NCBI GenBank assembly: GCA_947589275.1
Contig: CANQAQ010000009.1
Coordinates: forward strand, 1-32,955
Direction of reading: 5' to 3'
Length of the DNA stretch: 32,955 bases
Origin: an uncultured Bacilli bacterium
GTDB lineage: Bacteria > Bacillota_I > Bacilli_A > RF39 > UBA660
Of this stretch, positions 22,674-30,074 are shown in pieces (the stretch's first letter is position 1; every line of letters starts with the position of its first letter). The notes below the pieces were generated by a model. It saw nothing but the letters and a program-made list of their open reading frames with translations, did not search any database and was not told the DNA's origin. The translations under genes were made by a program, and so were the position numbers.

Positions 22674-23057
22674 ATGAATATCAATGTAGAATTTGAAGAA
22701 AAAAAGTATAAATTAGAGGAACTTGAAGATAAACTTAAAATTGTAAAAGATAAATGTGCACATAATATTATTATAAAACTAAAAGATTATGACTATAAAA
22801 ATCAATGTAATGAAGCATATTGCTTATGTTGTAATAATAGAATATATTCACGAGATAATTTATTTAATTATAAATTTAAATATATTATATATGCAAAAGA
22901 TTTACCACTTTCTGATATAGATGAGAATGAATTATTAACTATTACAAAAAGATGTTATAATGAAATTATTAATGAAGATGATAAATTATCTGATAAAGAA
23001 ATTGTACATACTATAAGAAAAAGATTAAATGAGTATTATATAACAAAAAAAGAATAA
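22674..23057 (+). CDS. Unknown Cys/His-rich small protein
   Basis: Not recognised. The 127-aa product has an N-terminal charged helix, then a probable zinc-binding site made of Cys28-x-His30 and Cys50-x2-Cys53 (with Cys45 and Cys52 near), then a helical charged C-terminus with a KEIVHTIRKRLNEYY segment. There is no signal peptide. It is the third gene after yidD and the lipoprotein and ends in a strong terminator. Start choice is unclear: the ATG at 22674 lies 15 nt beyond GGAGG (22654-22658), too far for good use, while an in-frame ATT at 22665 would be at 6 nt. A rare ATT start or a non-standard spacing is possible. Confidence 0.6.
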   Translation: MNINVEFEEKKYKLEELEDKLKIVKDKCAHNIIIKLKDYDYKNQCNEAYCLCCNNRIYSRDNLFNYKFKYIIYAKDLPLSDIDENELLTITKRCYNEIINEDDKLSDKEIVHTIRKRLNEYYITKKE

Positions 23058-23074
23058 AATTATTCTTTTTTTTT
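23045..23074. terminator. Bidirectional terminator between the Cys/His protein and the CPBP protease
   Basis: 12-bp stem AAAAAAAGAATA/TATTCTTTTTTT (23045-23056 with 23061-23072). It overlaps the plus-strand stop (23055-23057) and abuts the minus-strand stop (23073-23075). Confidence 0.85.
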
Positions 23075-24056
23075 ACATAAATTTTAATAATAACATTCCA
23101 ACTACACTAAGAGTATTTTGTATAGCGTGCATATAAATATTTGTACATATATTATTAGTTTTATAGTATATAGAAGCTAATGTACATCCAAGAAAGCTAT
23201 AAACAAATATAAATAGTAATTCTGATATACTTTGAAAATCATCTATTACATGAAGTAGACCAAACATAACTCCACTTATTATAATATATAAATATTTATT
23301 TTTAATAAAATTCCTAAATGTACCTCTAAATATTAATTCCTCTACAATTGGTGCATAAATTATAGATAATAACGCAACTAATATTGCATTACTATTAAAC
23401 ATTTGTTGTAAGGTTTCTTGATTAGTTGATGTAGCAGTATTTGTAAAAATTTGAATAATTAAATTCATTATAACAATTATAATTAAAGCTTTACCCCATG
23501 TTTTAAATACTAATAAACTATATTCTTTAAAATATTTTTTAAATATTTTAAAATCACATATTAATTGTTTTCTAAAAATTAATATTGAAGAAATAAATAA
23601 TACTATATATGATATAAAATAATATTTACTATCTATGTGATTAGGTAATACAAAAAATAATAATAAGAACAATATTAGTGGAATTAATGATAAATATTTA
23701 TTTACCAAATTACTATGTTCTAATTTAGGTAATTCTCTTTTTTCTTTTTTTTCTTTAATATTATCATATATTATAAAAGAAAATATACCAGATATTATAT
23801 TTAATATAAAAAATATTATGCCCCATATTAATATACCTTTTGAATGTTTTTTTAAGTCAATATCTTTTTTAAAATATAATATAAAATAATAAACTATTCC
23901 TATTATAGATAAAACAAATATTGATATATTTTCAATATTTTCATATATATTATCAGATATAATATTGTTACTTAATACTATTAATATTAAATTTAGTATT
24001 AAATATATGATCATTAATATATTTGAAATTAACAAATTTTTTCTATTTTTTTCCAT
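23073..24056 (-). CDS. CPBP-family intramembrane glutamic protease
   Basis: Membrane protein of 327 aa with about eight hydrophobic segments. The C-terminal ABI/CPBP domain carries all three motifs: EELIFRG with Glu239, Glu240 and Arg244; FGLLH with His269; and HAIQN with His310 and Asn314. Members of this family cleave prenylated or membrane proteins, and some give bacteriocin immunity; the target here cannot be read from the sequence. The N-terminal 110 residues form an extra four-helix membrane part followed by a Lys/Glu-rich cytoplasmic loop. AGGAGG precedes the ATG, and an extended -10 promoter lies at 24079-24087. It is monocistronic. Confidence 0.85.
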   Translation of the reverse strand: MEKNRKNLLISNILMIIYLILNLILIVLSNNIISDNIYENIENISIFVLSIIGIVYYFILYFKKDIDLKKHSKGILIWGIIFFILNIISGIFSFIIYDNIKEKKEKRELPKLEHSNLVNKYLSLIPLILFLLLFFVLPNHIDSKYYFISYIVLFISSILIFRKQLICDFKIFKKYFKEYSLLVFKTWGKALIIIVIMNLIIQIFTNTATSTNQETLQQMFNSNAILVALLSIIYAPIVEELIFRGTFRNFIKNKYLYIIISGVMFGLLHVIDDFQSISELLFIFVYSFLGCTLASIYYKTNNICTNIYMHAIQNTLSVVGMLLLKFM

Positions 24057-24078
24057 AAAGCATCCTCCTATTTTTATA

Positions 24079-24087
24079 ATTATAACA
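24079..24087 (-). promoter_or_regulatory. Extended -10 promoter of the CPBP protease gene
   Basis: Minus strand TGTTATAAT, with TATAAT at 24079-24084, directly after the ymxH stop codon and nine bases from AGGAGG. Confidence 0.5.
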
Positions 24088-24321
24088 TTATTTTAATAAT
24101 GTTTCTACTAAAATAACATCTTCACCTATTTTTTTTATTTGATTAAAATATATTTCTATTTCACCATCATTTTGAAAAAAAGATGGGAATTTTTTCTTCT
24201 CAAGTATTATTGATTCAATTTTACCATCTTCACTATTTATTTTTACATCAATTATATTGCCTATTTTAACACCTGTTACTAAATTAATTACATCTTTATT
24301 TTGAATATCAGATAATCTCAT
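24088..24321 (-). CDS. YlmC/YmxH-family PRC-barrel protein
   Basis: Small PRC-barrel protein (77 aa) of the YlmC/YmxH family, found mainly in spore-formers and typically encoded next to sigG. The N-terminus MRLSDIQNKDVINLVTGVKIG and the following beta-rich barrel (DVKINSEDGKIESIIL, DVILVE) match the family. Its molecular role is unknown. AGAGGTG precedes the ATG. It lies downstream of the sigG-transglycosylase pair, but a terminator (24346-24383) separates it from them. In B. subtilis ylmC/ymxH-type genes also follow sigG, so this is conserved synteny with one inserted gene. Confidence 0.82.
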   Translation of the reverse strand: MRLSDIQNKDVINLVTGVKIGNIIDVKINSEDGKIESIILEKKKFPSFFQNDGEIEIYFNQIKKIGEDVILVETLLK

Positions 24322-24345
24322 AAAACACCTCTAATAAAATATATG

Positions 24346-24383
24346 CAAAAAAAATAACAATAACTTTTTAATTAGTCATTGTT
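24346..24383 (-). terminator. Terminator of the lysozyme-fold gene
   Basis: Ten-bp stem with one G-U pair (24356-24365 with 24374-24383), 8-nt loop, followed on the minus strand by A and eight T. It contains the stop codon of the lysozyme-fold gene (24368-24370). Confidence 0.75.
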
Positions 24384-25216
24384 AGAGTTTTATTTTCTTC
24401 ATCATAAAGAGTTAAACCATTTTCTATTTGATATTGTTTACCATACATTAAACTTGTCCAGTGTCCATTACTTCCAGCACAATAATATGGTTCCATTGAT
24501 TCATATGTAGTAAGACCTTTTTCAATATAACCATTTCTTAGTCCATATATTCCTTCAATTATACCTTCTTCTAAATTATCATATATAAAAAATTCTTGAC
24601 TTCTTCTTGCAAATGGATTATTTCTACTTGTTGCAATTGGTTTTGTATAATCACCTGATTCTGCACATGATATTGTAAGAGCCATTGTGTTATCAATTTT
24701 AAATAAATCAGAATATTTATCTACCATTTCTCTTATTGTTAAAGTTGGTGTATATTCTTTATCAGTATAAAGGTCTATATTATTATCTATACCATATAAA
24801 CTTGGATTATTAATAATATCTTTACATAAAAGTATAATTTCTGTATCTATACAATCATAATCTTTTTCTATAACAAACGCTACTCCATAGTTTTCAATAT
24901 TTTCCTTAGCTATATTAAAAACAACTTGTTCATTTAAATTAAAGATAGGTGCATATTCTGAAACTTTTTCCATACATTCATTTATAACTATATCTTCTTT
25001 AGTATATGTAAATTCTAAAGGTACTACATTTTTAGATATATATTGATCATAATTAGTAGAATCAACATTTATTTTTTTAGCATTTATATTAAGATATGGA
25101 TAACCTAAAAGTGTTATAAAAATTCCAAATGAACTTGCTGCTATACATTTATATTTAGTAATTTTTCCCATTTTTATATTAAACATCTTCTTTTTATCCT
25201 TGTTTAGTTTTAACAT
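24368..25216 (-). CDS. Membrane-anchored lytic transglycosylase/glucosaminidase-like protein next to sigG
   Basis: Protein of 282 aa with a basic N-terminus, one membrane segment (about 24-42), an extracytoplasmic region of unknown type (50-155) and a C-terminal lysozyme-fold domain. The domain is suggested by TISCAESGDY with candidate catalytic Glu186, the following RNNPFARR, and the late YYCAGSNGHWTSLM segment, a pattern of SLT/glucosaminidase enzymes. It probably cleaves glycan strands. The ATG at 25216 follows GGAGAGGGTGAT; longer in-frame starts run into the sigG end. It is 70 nt behind sigG, with a promoter candidate between them. This position suggests a forespore or spore-wall role, which is inference. 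I do not know a named spore protein of this form. Confidence 0.65.
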   Translation of the reverse strand: MLKLNKDKKKMFNIKMGKITKYKCIAASSFGIFITLLGYPYLNINAKKINVDSTNYDQYISKNVVPLEFTYTKEDIVINECMEKVSEYAPIFNLNEQVVFNIAKENIENYGVAFVIEKDYDCIDTEIILLCKDIINNPSLYGIDNNIDLYTDKEYTPTLTIREMVDKYSDLFKIDNTMALTISCAESGDYTKPIATSRNNPFARRSQEFFIYDNLEEGIIEGIYGLRNGYIEKGLTTYESMEPYYCAGSNGHWTSLMYGKQYQIENGLTLYDEENKTLTMTN

Positions 25217-25256
25217 ATTATCACCCTCTCCTTCAAAAAAACACACAAACATTACG

Positions 25257-25285
25257 AGTTTAACACATTTTTTAATATAATGCAA
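25257..25285 (-). promoter_or_regulatory. Promoter candidate of the lysozyme-fold gene
   Basis: Minus strand: -35 TTGCAT (25280-25285), 17-bp spacer, -10 TAAACT (25257-25262). It begins right at the sigG stop codon. It fits sigma-A better than sigma-G. Confidence 0.45.
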
Positions 25286-25286
25286 G

Positions 25287-26063
25287 CTATTTTATCAATT
25301 TTTTTACATTATTAAGTGCATTTTTCTCTATTCTTGAAACTTGTGCCTGACTAATACCTAGCTCATCACTAATTTCCATTTGTGTTTTTCCAATTATAAA
25401 TCTTTGAAGAAGGATAAATTTTTCTTTAGTTTTTAACTTATTTATTGCATTTTCTAAAAGTATCTTGTTATTCCAATTAGTACTTGATTCTTTTGGATTT
25501 GCAATTTGATCTAATAAATATATAGTTTCACCACCATCATTATATATAGGATCATACATACTAACAGTACTTTTAGTTGCTTCTAGGGCACATACAATAT
25601 CTATTTCATCAATATTAAGTATTTTTGATATTTCACTAACACTAGCTTCTCTTCCTTCTTCCATCATTATTCTTTCTTTTTCCTTAAGGGTTTTATATGC
25701 AATATCTTTTAGACTTCTTGAAACTCTTATAGTATTATTATCTCTTAAATATCTTCTTACTTCACCAATTATCATTGGAACAGCATATGTAGAAAATTTA
25801 ACATTATATTTTAAATCAAAATTATCAATTGCTTTTATTAGACCTATTACTCCTACTTGAAATAAATCATCCATATTATCAGTTCTATTTGTAAATTTTT
25901 TCAATATACTTAATACTAATTTTAAATTACCATTTGTTAATTCATCTTTTGCAGTTTTATCTCCACTTTGCATTTTTTTAAATAATTCTATTTGTTCATC
26001 TGTAGTTAATGTTTTTAAATTTGCAGTATTTATACCTGTTATTTCTACTTTATGTTTTGCCAT
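25287..26063 (-). CDS. sigG: RNA polymerase sporulation sigma factor sigma-G
   Basis: Late forespore sigma factor. The 258-aa product shows the sigma-G N-terminus MAKHKVEITGINTANL, which distinguishes it from sigma-F. Region 2 has NGNLKLVLS, DDLFQVGVIGLIKAIDNFDL, KFSTYAVPMIIGEVRRYLRDN and IRVSRSLKDIAYK. MYDPIYNDGGE follows, and the region 4 helix-turn-helix is TQMEISDELGISQAQVSRIEK. In B. subtilis it lies directly after sigE; here a large ABC transporter gene intervenes. The ribosome site GAAGGGAGA is buried in the 3' arm of an 18-bp hairpin whose T-run ends at the ATG, and a sigma-G-like promoter lies within that hairpin. Both suggest tight control. Confidence 0.94.
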   Translation of the reverse strand: MAKHKVEITGINTANLKTLTTDEQIELFKKMQSGDKTAKDELTNGNLKLVLSILKKFTNRTDNMDDLFQVGVIGLIKAIDNFDLKYNVKFSTYAVPMIIGEVRRYLRDNNTIRVSRSLKDIAYKTLKEKERIMMEEGREASVSEISKILNIDEIDIVCALEATKSTVSMYDPIYNDGGETIYLLDQIANPKESSTNWNNKILLENAINKLKTKEKFILLQRFIIGKTQMEISDELGISQAQVSRIEKNALNNVKKLIK

Positions 26064-26109
26064 AAAAAAATCTCCCTTCAGCTATTTAATGAGCCAAAAG
26101 AAGATTTTT
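26064..26109 (-). terminator. Long hairpin with T-run at the sigG start
   Basis: On the minus strand an 18-bp continuous stem (26092-26109 with 26066-26083, four G-U pairs) closes an 8-nt loop and is followed by T up to the sigG ATG. The 3' arm contains the sigG ribosome site. It can act as the terminator of the ABC transporter gene (stop 26119-26121), as a block on sigG translation, or both. Confidence 0.75.
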
Positions 26110-26114
26110 ATTCA
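26085..26114 (-). promoter_or_regulatory. Possible sigma-G autoregulatory promoter of sigG
   Basis: Minus strand: TGAATA (26109-26114), 17-bp spacer, CATTAAA (26085-26091), compared with the sigma-G pattern of about TGAATA and CATnhTA. The -10 occupies the hairpin loop, so a transcript from it would start inside the 3' arm and could not form the hairpin. Confidence 0.3.
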
Positions 26115-26118
26115 TTTT

Positions 26119-28410
26119 TTATTCTGTTCTTAATGCTTCAACTGGATCTTTTTTACTTGCAATTCTAGCAGGTATTAATCCACCTATTGTTGTTAATAGT
26201 ATGCTTATAATTATTAAAGATATTGCATGAATTATATTTAATCTTGCTACATTTTCTAAATCTGATAAGTTTTCAATAATAATATTAATTGGATATATTA
26301 ATGCATTTGCTATAAAAATACCTAATAAACCAGATGTTAAACCTATAATAAATGTTTCAGCATTAAATACTCTAGCTATATCCTTTTTTCTTGCTCCTAT
26401 TGCACGTAGTATACCAATTTCTTTTGTTCTTTCTAATACAGATATATAAATTATTATACCTATCATTATTGATGAAACAACTAAAGATATACCAGAAAAT
26501 GCAATAAGTACTATAGTAATAGCATTCATTATTCCACCTGATAATGATGTAATCATTTCAGATTGATCTATATATAATATTTTATCTTTTTCATCTTTAT
26601 TTTTATTATATTTATCTAAATATGAAACTATTTTATCTTTTGAATCAAAATCTTTAGGATATATTTGAAGTGCTAAAGGTGATATATCTGCACCTAGATA
26701 TGATAATAATGTATCTTTTTGTTTTTTCCCTTCATCCGTTTTTAAATTAAATTTTTCTAAAGTAAGAACATTATAGTCTTTATCATTTTGTGCTTTTACT
26801 ATATTAGAATTATTATTTTCATTTATTATATAATCGATTAAAGATTTATTATATAATAATCCAGTACTACTCATTTTTGCAAAATCATTATTTTCTTTTC
26901 CTCTTATTATAGATGTTATTTTTAGTGTAATAGCATCTTTACTATTATACATTGATTCATAATCAGTATTAGGAATAAATATTGAACCATTATCTTTATA
27001 ATAATCATTATTTAATATTACTTTAAACTCTTTTCCAATAATATCATCAAAATCAATTTCATCATTGTCAGTATAACCAAGTTCTTTAAGTATTAAACTA
27101 TCTATTCTATTTTTTGAATCAACAAGTAATACTAAATCTTCTTTTTTATTTGATAATTCACCATATATAGTATCAAAATTATCACTTATAATTGGTGATA
27201 TACTTCCATCTAATTTAGATGGCATTTGATTTATTAAACCTTGAGTATTATGTTGTTTAATTTTACCATCTATTTTAGAAAATAATATAATATTAGTTCC
27301 ATTTTGATATGATATACCACCTATTAAATTTTTATCAATATTATTAATATATGAAATATATTCTTTTGAAATATTATTAATATGTACTAAATTTTCTACT
27401 GTTTTAAGTGAATATACTTTTTTATTATTAGTATAATCTTCTAAATCATCGTTATTATTATTAAAAGTATCAATTGTGGTATTAATAGATTGTTCACTAA
27501 TTATTATTGGTGCCTGAGACAATGTATTTTTTTCAAATTCTTCTATTTGTATATTAAAACCATTTGATAAAGACAATATAAGCGCTATACCTATTATACC
27601 AATACTTGATGCAAATGCTGTAATAAGTGTTCTTCCTTTTTTAGTTAATATATTATTAAATGATAATTTCAATGCTGTTAAAAATCCCATTGATGTTTTA
27701 TTTAATTTATATTCATAATCTTTATTTTCTTCTGTGACAGGATTAGAATCATTTACTTTTTTACCATCTTTAAGTTCAATTATTCTATTTGAGTATTCTT
27801 TTGCAAGATCTGGATTATGTGTTACCATTATAACTAATTTATCTTTAGCAATTTCTTTTATTAATTCCATTATTTGAATACTTGTATTTGAATCAAGTGC
27901 TCCTGTTGGTTCATCTGCTAATATTATATCTGGATTATTAACAAGAGCTCTTGCTATTGCTACTCTTTGCATTTGACCACCAGATAATTGATTAGGTTTT
28001 TTATGTAAATGTTCTTTTAAACCTACTTTGTTTAATGCCTCTACTGCTCTTTTTTTTCTTTCTTTCTTTGATACTCCACTTAGTGCCATGCAAAGTTCAA
28101 CATTACTTAATATTGACATATGTGAAATAAGATTATAGCTTTGAAATATAAATCCAATACTATTATTTCTATATGAATCCCAATCACTATCTTTAAAGTT
28201 TTTTGTTGATTTTCCGTTTATAATTAAATCTCCACTATCATATCTATCAAGACCACCGATTATATTTAGTAACGTAGTTTTTCCACTTCCTGATGGGCCT
28301 AATATTGATACAAATTCATTATTTCTAAATTCTAAACTTATATCATCTAATGCATTTTGTTTAAATGTACCTGATATATATTGTTTACTAATATTATTTA
28401 ATTTTAACAT
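26119..28410 (-). CDS. MacB-type ABC transporter, fused ATPase and FtsX-like permease
   Basis: Single polypeptide of 763 aa. The N-terminal ATPase (about 1-225) has Walker A GPSGSGKT (38-45), Q-loop IFQSYNLI, signature LSGGQMQRVAIARAL, Walker B IILADEPTGALD and the H-loop VTHN. A membrane helix at about 262-284 is followed by a large extracytoplasmic domain of about 330 residues. Three C-terminal helices carry the FtsX segments ERTKEIGILRAIGARKKDI and RIASKKDPVEALRTE. MacB-type transporters are mechanical exporters of peptides, lipoproteins or drugs. The ATG at 28410 (AGAGGA before it) is chosen over a GTG ten codons upstream. It has its own promoter, lies between sigE and sigG and is transcribed the same way. 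No partner histidine kinase or adaptor is nearby, so the substrate is unknown. Confidence 0.88.
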   Translation of the reverse strand: MLKLNNISKQYISGTFKQNALDDISLEFRNNEFVSILGPSGSGKTTLLNIIGGLDRYDSGDLIINGKSTKNFKDSDWDSYRNNSIGFIFQSYNLISHMSILSNVELCMALSGVSKKERKKRAVEALNKVGLKEHLHKKPNQLSGGQMQRVAIARALVNNPDIILADEPTGALDSNTSIQIMELIKEIAKDKLVIMVTHNPDLAKEYSNRIIELKDGKKVNDSNPVTEENKDYEYKLNKTSMGFLTALKLSFNNILTKKGRTLITAFASSIGIIGIALILSLSNGFNIQIEEFEKNTLSQAPIIISEQSINTTIDTFNNNNDDLEDYTNNKKVYSLKTVENLVHINNISKEYISYINNIDKNLIGGISYQNGTNIILFSKIDGKIKQHNTQGLINQMPSKLDGSISPIISDNFDTIYGELSNKKEDLVLLVDSKNRIDSLILKELGYTDNDEIDFDDIIGKEFKVILNNDYYKDNGSIFIPNTDYESMYNSKDAITLKITSIIRGKENNDFAKMSSTGLLYNKSLIDYIINENNNSNIVKAQNDKDYNVLTLEKFNLKTDEGKKQKDTLLSYLGADISPLALQIYPKDFDSKDKIVSYLDKYNKNKDEKDKILYIDQSEMITSLSGGIMNAITIVLIAFSGISLVVSSIMIGIIIYISVLERTKEIGILRAIGARKKDIARVFNAETFIIGLTSGLLGIFIANALIYPINIIIENLSDLENVARLNIIHAISLIIISILLTTIGGLIPARIASKKDPVEALRTE

Positions 28411-28443
28411 ATTTGAGTCCTCTCTAATTAATTTTACCACTAT

Positions 28444-28452
28444 ATTTTATCA
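28444..28452 (-). promoter_or_regulatory. Extended -10 promoter of the ABC transporter gene
   Basis: Minus strand TGATAAAAT, with TAAAAT at 28444-28449, about 27 nt of leader, no clear -35. The rest of the 168-bp gap up to the sigE terminator (28453-28550) shows nothing but AT-rich sequence. Confidence 0.45.
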
Positions 28453-28550
28453 TAATTTATAATTATTAGATATATTATCAATATATTTTTACATATTATT
28501 TTACTCTTATATATATATTTACTTAATTATGTATATATTCCATTTATAAA

Positions 28551-28577
28551 AAAGAAAAAAATTAGATTAATCTAATT
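28551..28577 (-). terminator. Terminator of sigE
   Basis: Perfect 18-bp palindrome AATTAGATTAATCTAATT (28560-28577) directly after the sigE stop (28579-28581), followed on the minus strand by TTTTTTCTTT. It isolates the spoIIGA-sigE operon from the ABC transporter and sigG. Confidence 0.8.
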
Positions 28578-28578
28578 C

Positions 28579-29271
28579 TTATATTTTTATAATACTACTT
28601 ATTTTATTTATTACCTTTTTTTCAATTCTTGATATATATGATTGTGATATACCTAGTAATTCTGCTACTTCTTTTTGAGTTAATTCTTTATTATTATTTA
28701 ATCCATATCTTAATACCATTATTTGTTTATCTCTTTCTGAAAGTTTTCCAATTTCTCTTAACATTATCTTTCTCATATCATTTTCTTCTAAATTTTTAGT
28801 TACTATATCTGATTCTGTTCCTAATATATCTTCTAAATGTAATTCATTACCTTCTGAATCAAAACTTAAAGATTCATCAAGTGATATATCTGCTTTTCTC
28901 TTTTTGTTTTTTCTTAAATACATAAGTATTTCATTATCAATACACCTTGAAGCATAAGTTGCAAGTTTTATATTTTTATCATTTTTATACGTATTTATTC
29001 CTTTAATTAAACCAATTGTACCAATTGAAACTAAATCTTCTAAATCAACTTTTGTATTTTCATACTTTTTCGATAAATAAACTACTAATCTAAGATTATG
29101 CTCTATAAGTTTATCTTTTGCTTTCATATCACCATTTTGAAATAACTCTACATATTTTTCTTCTTCTTCTTTACTTAAAGGTTCTGGAAGTATATCAGTA
29201 CTTCCAACAAAAAATAACTCATTATATTTATTAAATAATTTCCCTAATAATATTTTTAATATTTTAATCAT
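28579..29271 (-). CDS. sigE: RNA polymerase sporulation sigma factor sigma-E precursor
   Basis: Early mother-cell sigma factor, made as membrane-tethered pro-sigma-E. The 230-aa product has an amphipathic N-terminal pro-sequence up to about residue 18, then ELFFVGSTDILPEPLS, which aligns with the Bacillus processing region. Region 2 has NLRLVVYLSKKYENT, DLVSIGTIGLIKGINTY and KLATYASRCIDNEILMYLRKN. Region 4 ends in TQKEVAELLGISQSYISRIEK. The ATG at 29271 is one base after the spoIIGA stop, with GGAGGGAT inside the spoIIGA end, so the two are translationally coupled. The pro-sequence is several residues shorter than in B. subtilis. A terminator follows directly. Confidence 0.95.
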   Translation of the reverse strand: MIKILKILLGKLFNKYNELFFVGSTDILPEPLSKEEEEKYVELFQNGDMKAKDKLIEHNLRLVVYLSKKYENTKVDLEDLVSIGTIGLIKGINTYKNDKNIKLATYASRCIDNEILMYLRKNKKRKADISLDESLSFDSEGNELHLEDILGTESDIVTKNLEENDMRKIMLREIGKLSERDKQIMVLRYGLNNNKELTQKEVAELLGISQSYISRIEKKVINKISSIIKI

Positions 29272-29272
29272 G

Positions 29273-30058
29273 TTATCCCTCCAATATTTTTTCATTTAAT
29301 ATACAATCAATACCATCCATATTTATTTTTGAACTAAGTCCAATAAGTAATCTTTTTTTAAAACCAAAACCTTCTATATATATTTTAGATGGAATAATAC
29401 ATTTTAATATACCTTCATTTTCTAGTGTAAAATACGGAACTAATATAATTTTTTCTTCTTCAATATCTTTAAGTTTATTTTTATTTATTAATATTATTGG
29501 TCTTTTATTATATGGATCTATAAGTTTATTTCCTGTATCTAAAAAAGCATTAAGATTAAATATCTTACCATTTTTTAAATATACATCTACTTTTAAATAT
29601 TTATTATAATTTATTTTTAAATCCTTACACTGCTTAATATAAACATAAATTATTATTGGTGATAATATAATTGCTAAAATTAAATTAATACTACTTCCAT
29701 TTGTTATAAAAATAAGTCCATCATTATTATATAGAAATTGATTATTTATAAAATATAATGCTCCTCCTAAAATAATACTTACTATATATAAATAATATAA
29801 GTTTTTTAAAGTATATCTAATATTCTTTATACCAAATGTTATAAATATCATTATTAAACTTACTAAAAATTTAAATATAAATAGTGTTAAGGACGATAAA
29901 GGTATAAACAGTGTTAATGTTGTAATACTTCCAAATAATGCTCCTAATACTACTTTATATATTTTAGAATTTCTTTTTAATAATAAAGAAACTGCTAAAA
30001 GTATTATAAAATCAAATAAAAAATTTAATATTAATATTAAGTCTAAATATACCTTCAT
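29273..30058 (-). CDS. spoIIGA: Sigma-E processing peptidase SpoIIGA
   Basis: Membrane aspartic protease that removes the pro-sequence of sigma-E in the mother cell after a signal from the forespore (SpoIIR). The 261-aa product starts MKVYLDLILILNFLFDFI, has five hydrophobic segments in the first 140 residues, and a cytosolic protease domain with the active-site motif AFLDTGNKLIDPYNKRPI (Asp174). The ATG at 30058 follows GGTGAT; two other in-frame ATGs just upstream lie before or in the ribosome site. It heads the spoIIGA-sigE operon. A promoter candidate with a 21-bp spacer and a 0A-like box resembles the Spo0A-controlled spoIIG promoter. spoIIR is not in the window. Confidence 0.93.
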   Translation of the reverse strand: MKVYLDLILILNFLFDFIILLAVSLLLKRNSKIYKVVLGALFGSITTLTLFIPLSSLTLFIFKFLVSLIMIFITFGIKNIRYTLKNLYYLYIVSIILGGALYFINNQFLYNNDGLIFITNGSSINLILAIILSPIIIYVYIKQCKDLKINYNKYLKVDVYLKNGKIFNLNAFLDTGNKLIDPYNKRPIILINKNKLKDIEEEKIILVPYFTLENEGILKCIIPSKIYIEGFGFKKRLLIGLSSKINMDGIDCILNEKILEG

Positions 30059-30074
30059 TAAAATCACCATTATC

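Noticed and set aside
23073-24056. CPBP protein as bacteriocin immunity factor in a bacteriocin cluster
   Set aside because: No precursor peptide, radical-SAM or export gene is nearby; the MacB-type transporter is 2 kb away in another unit.
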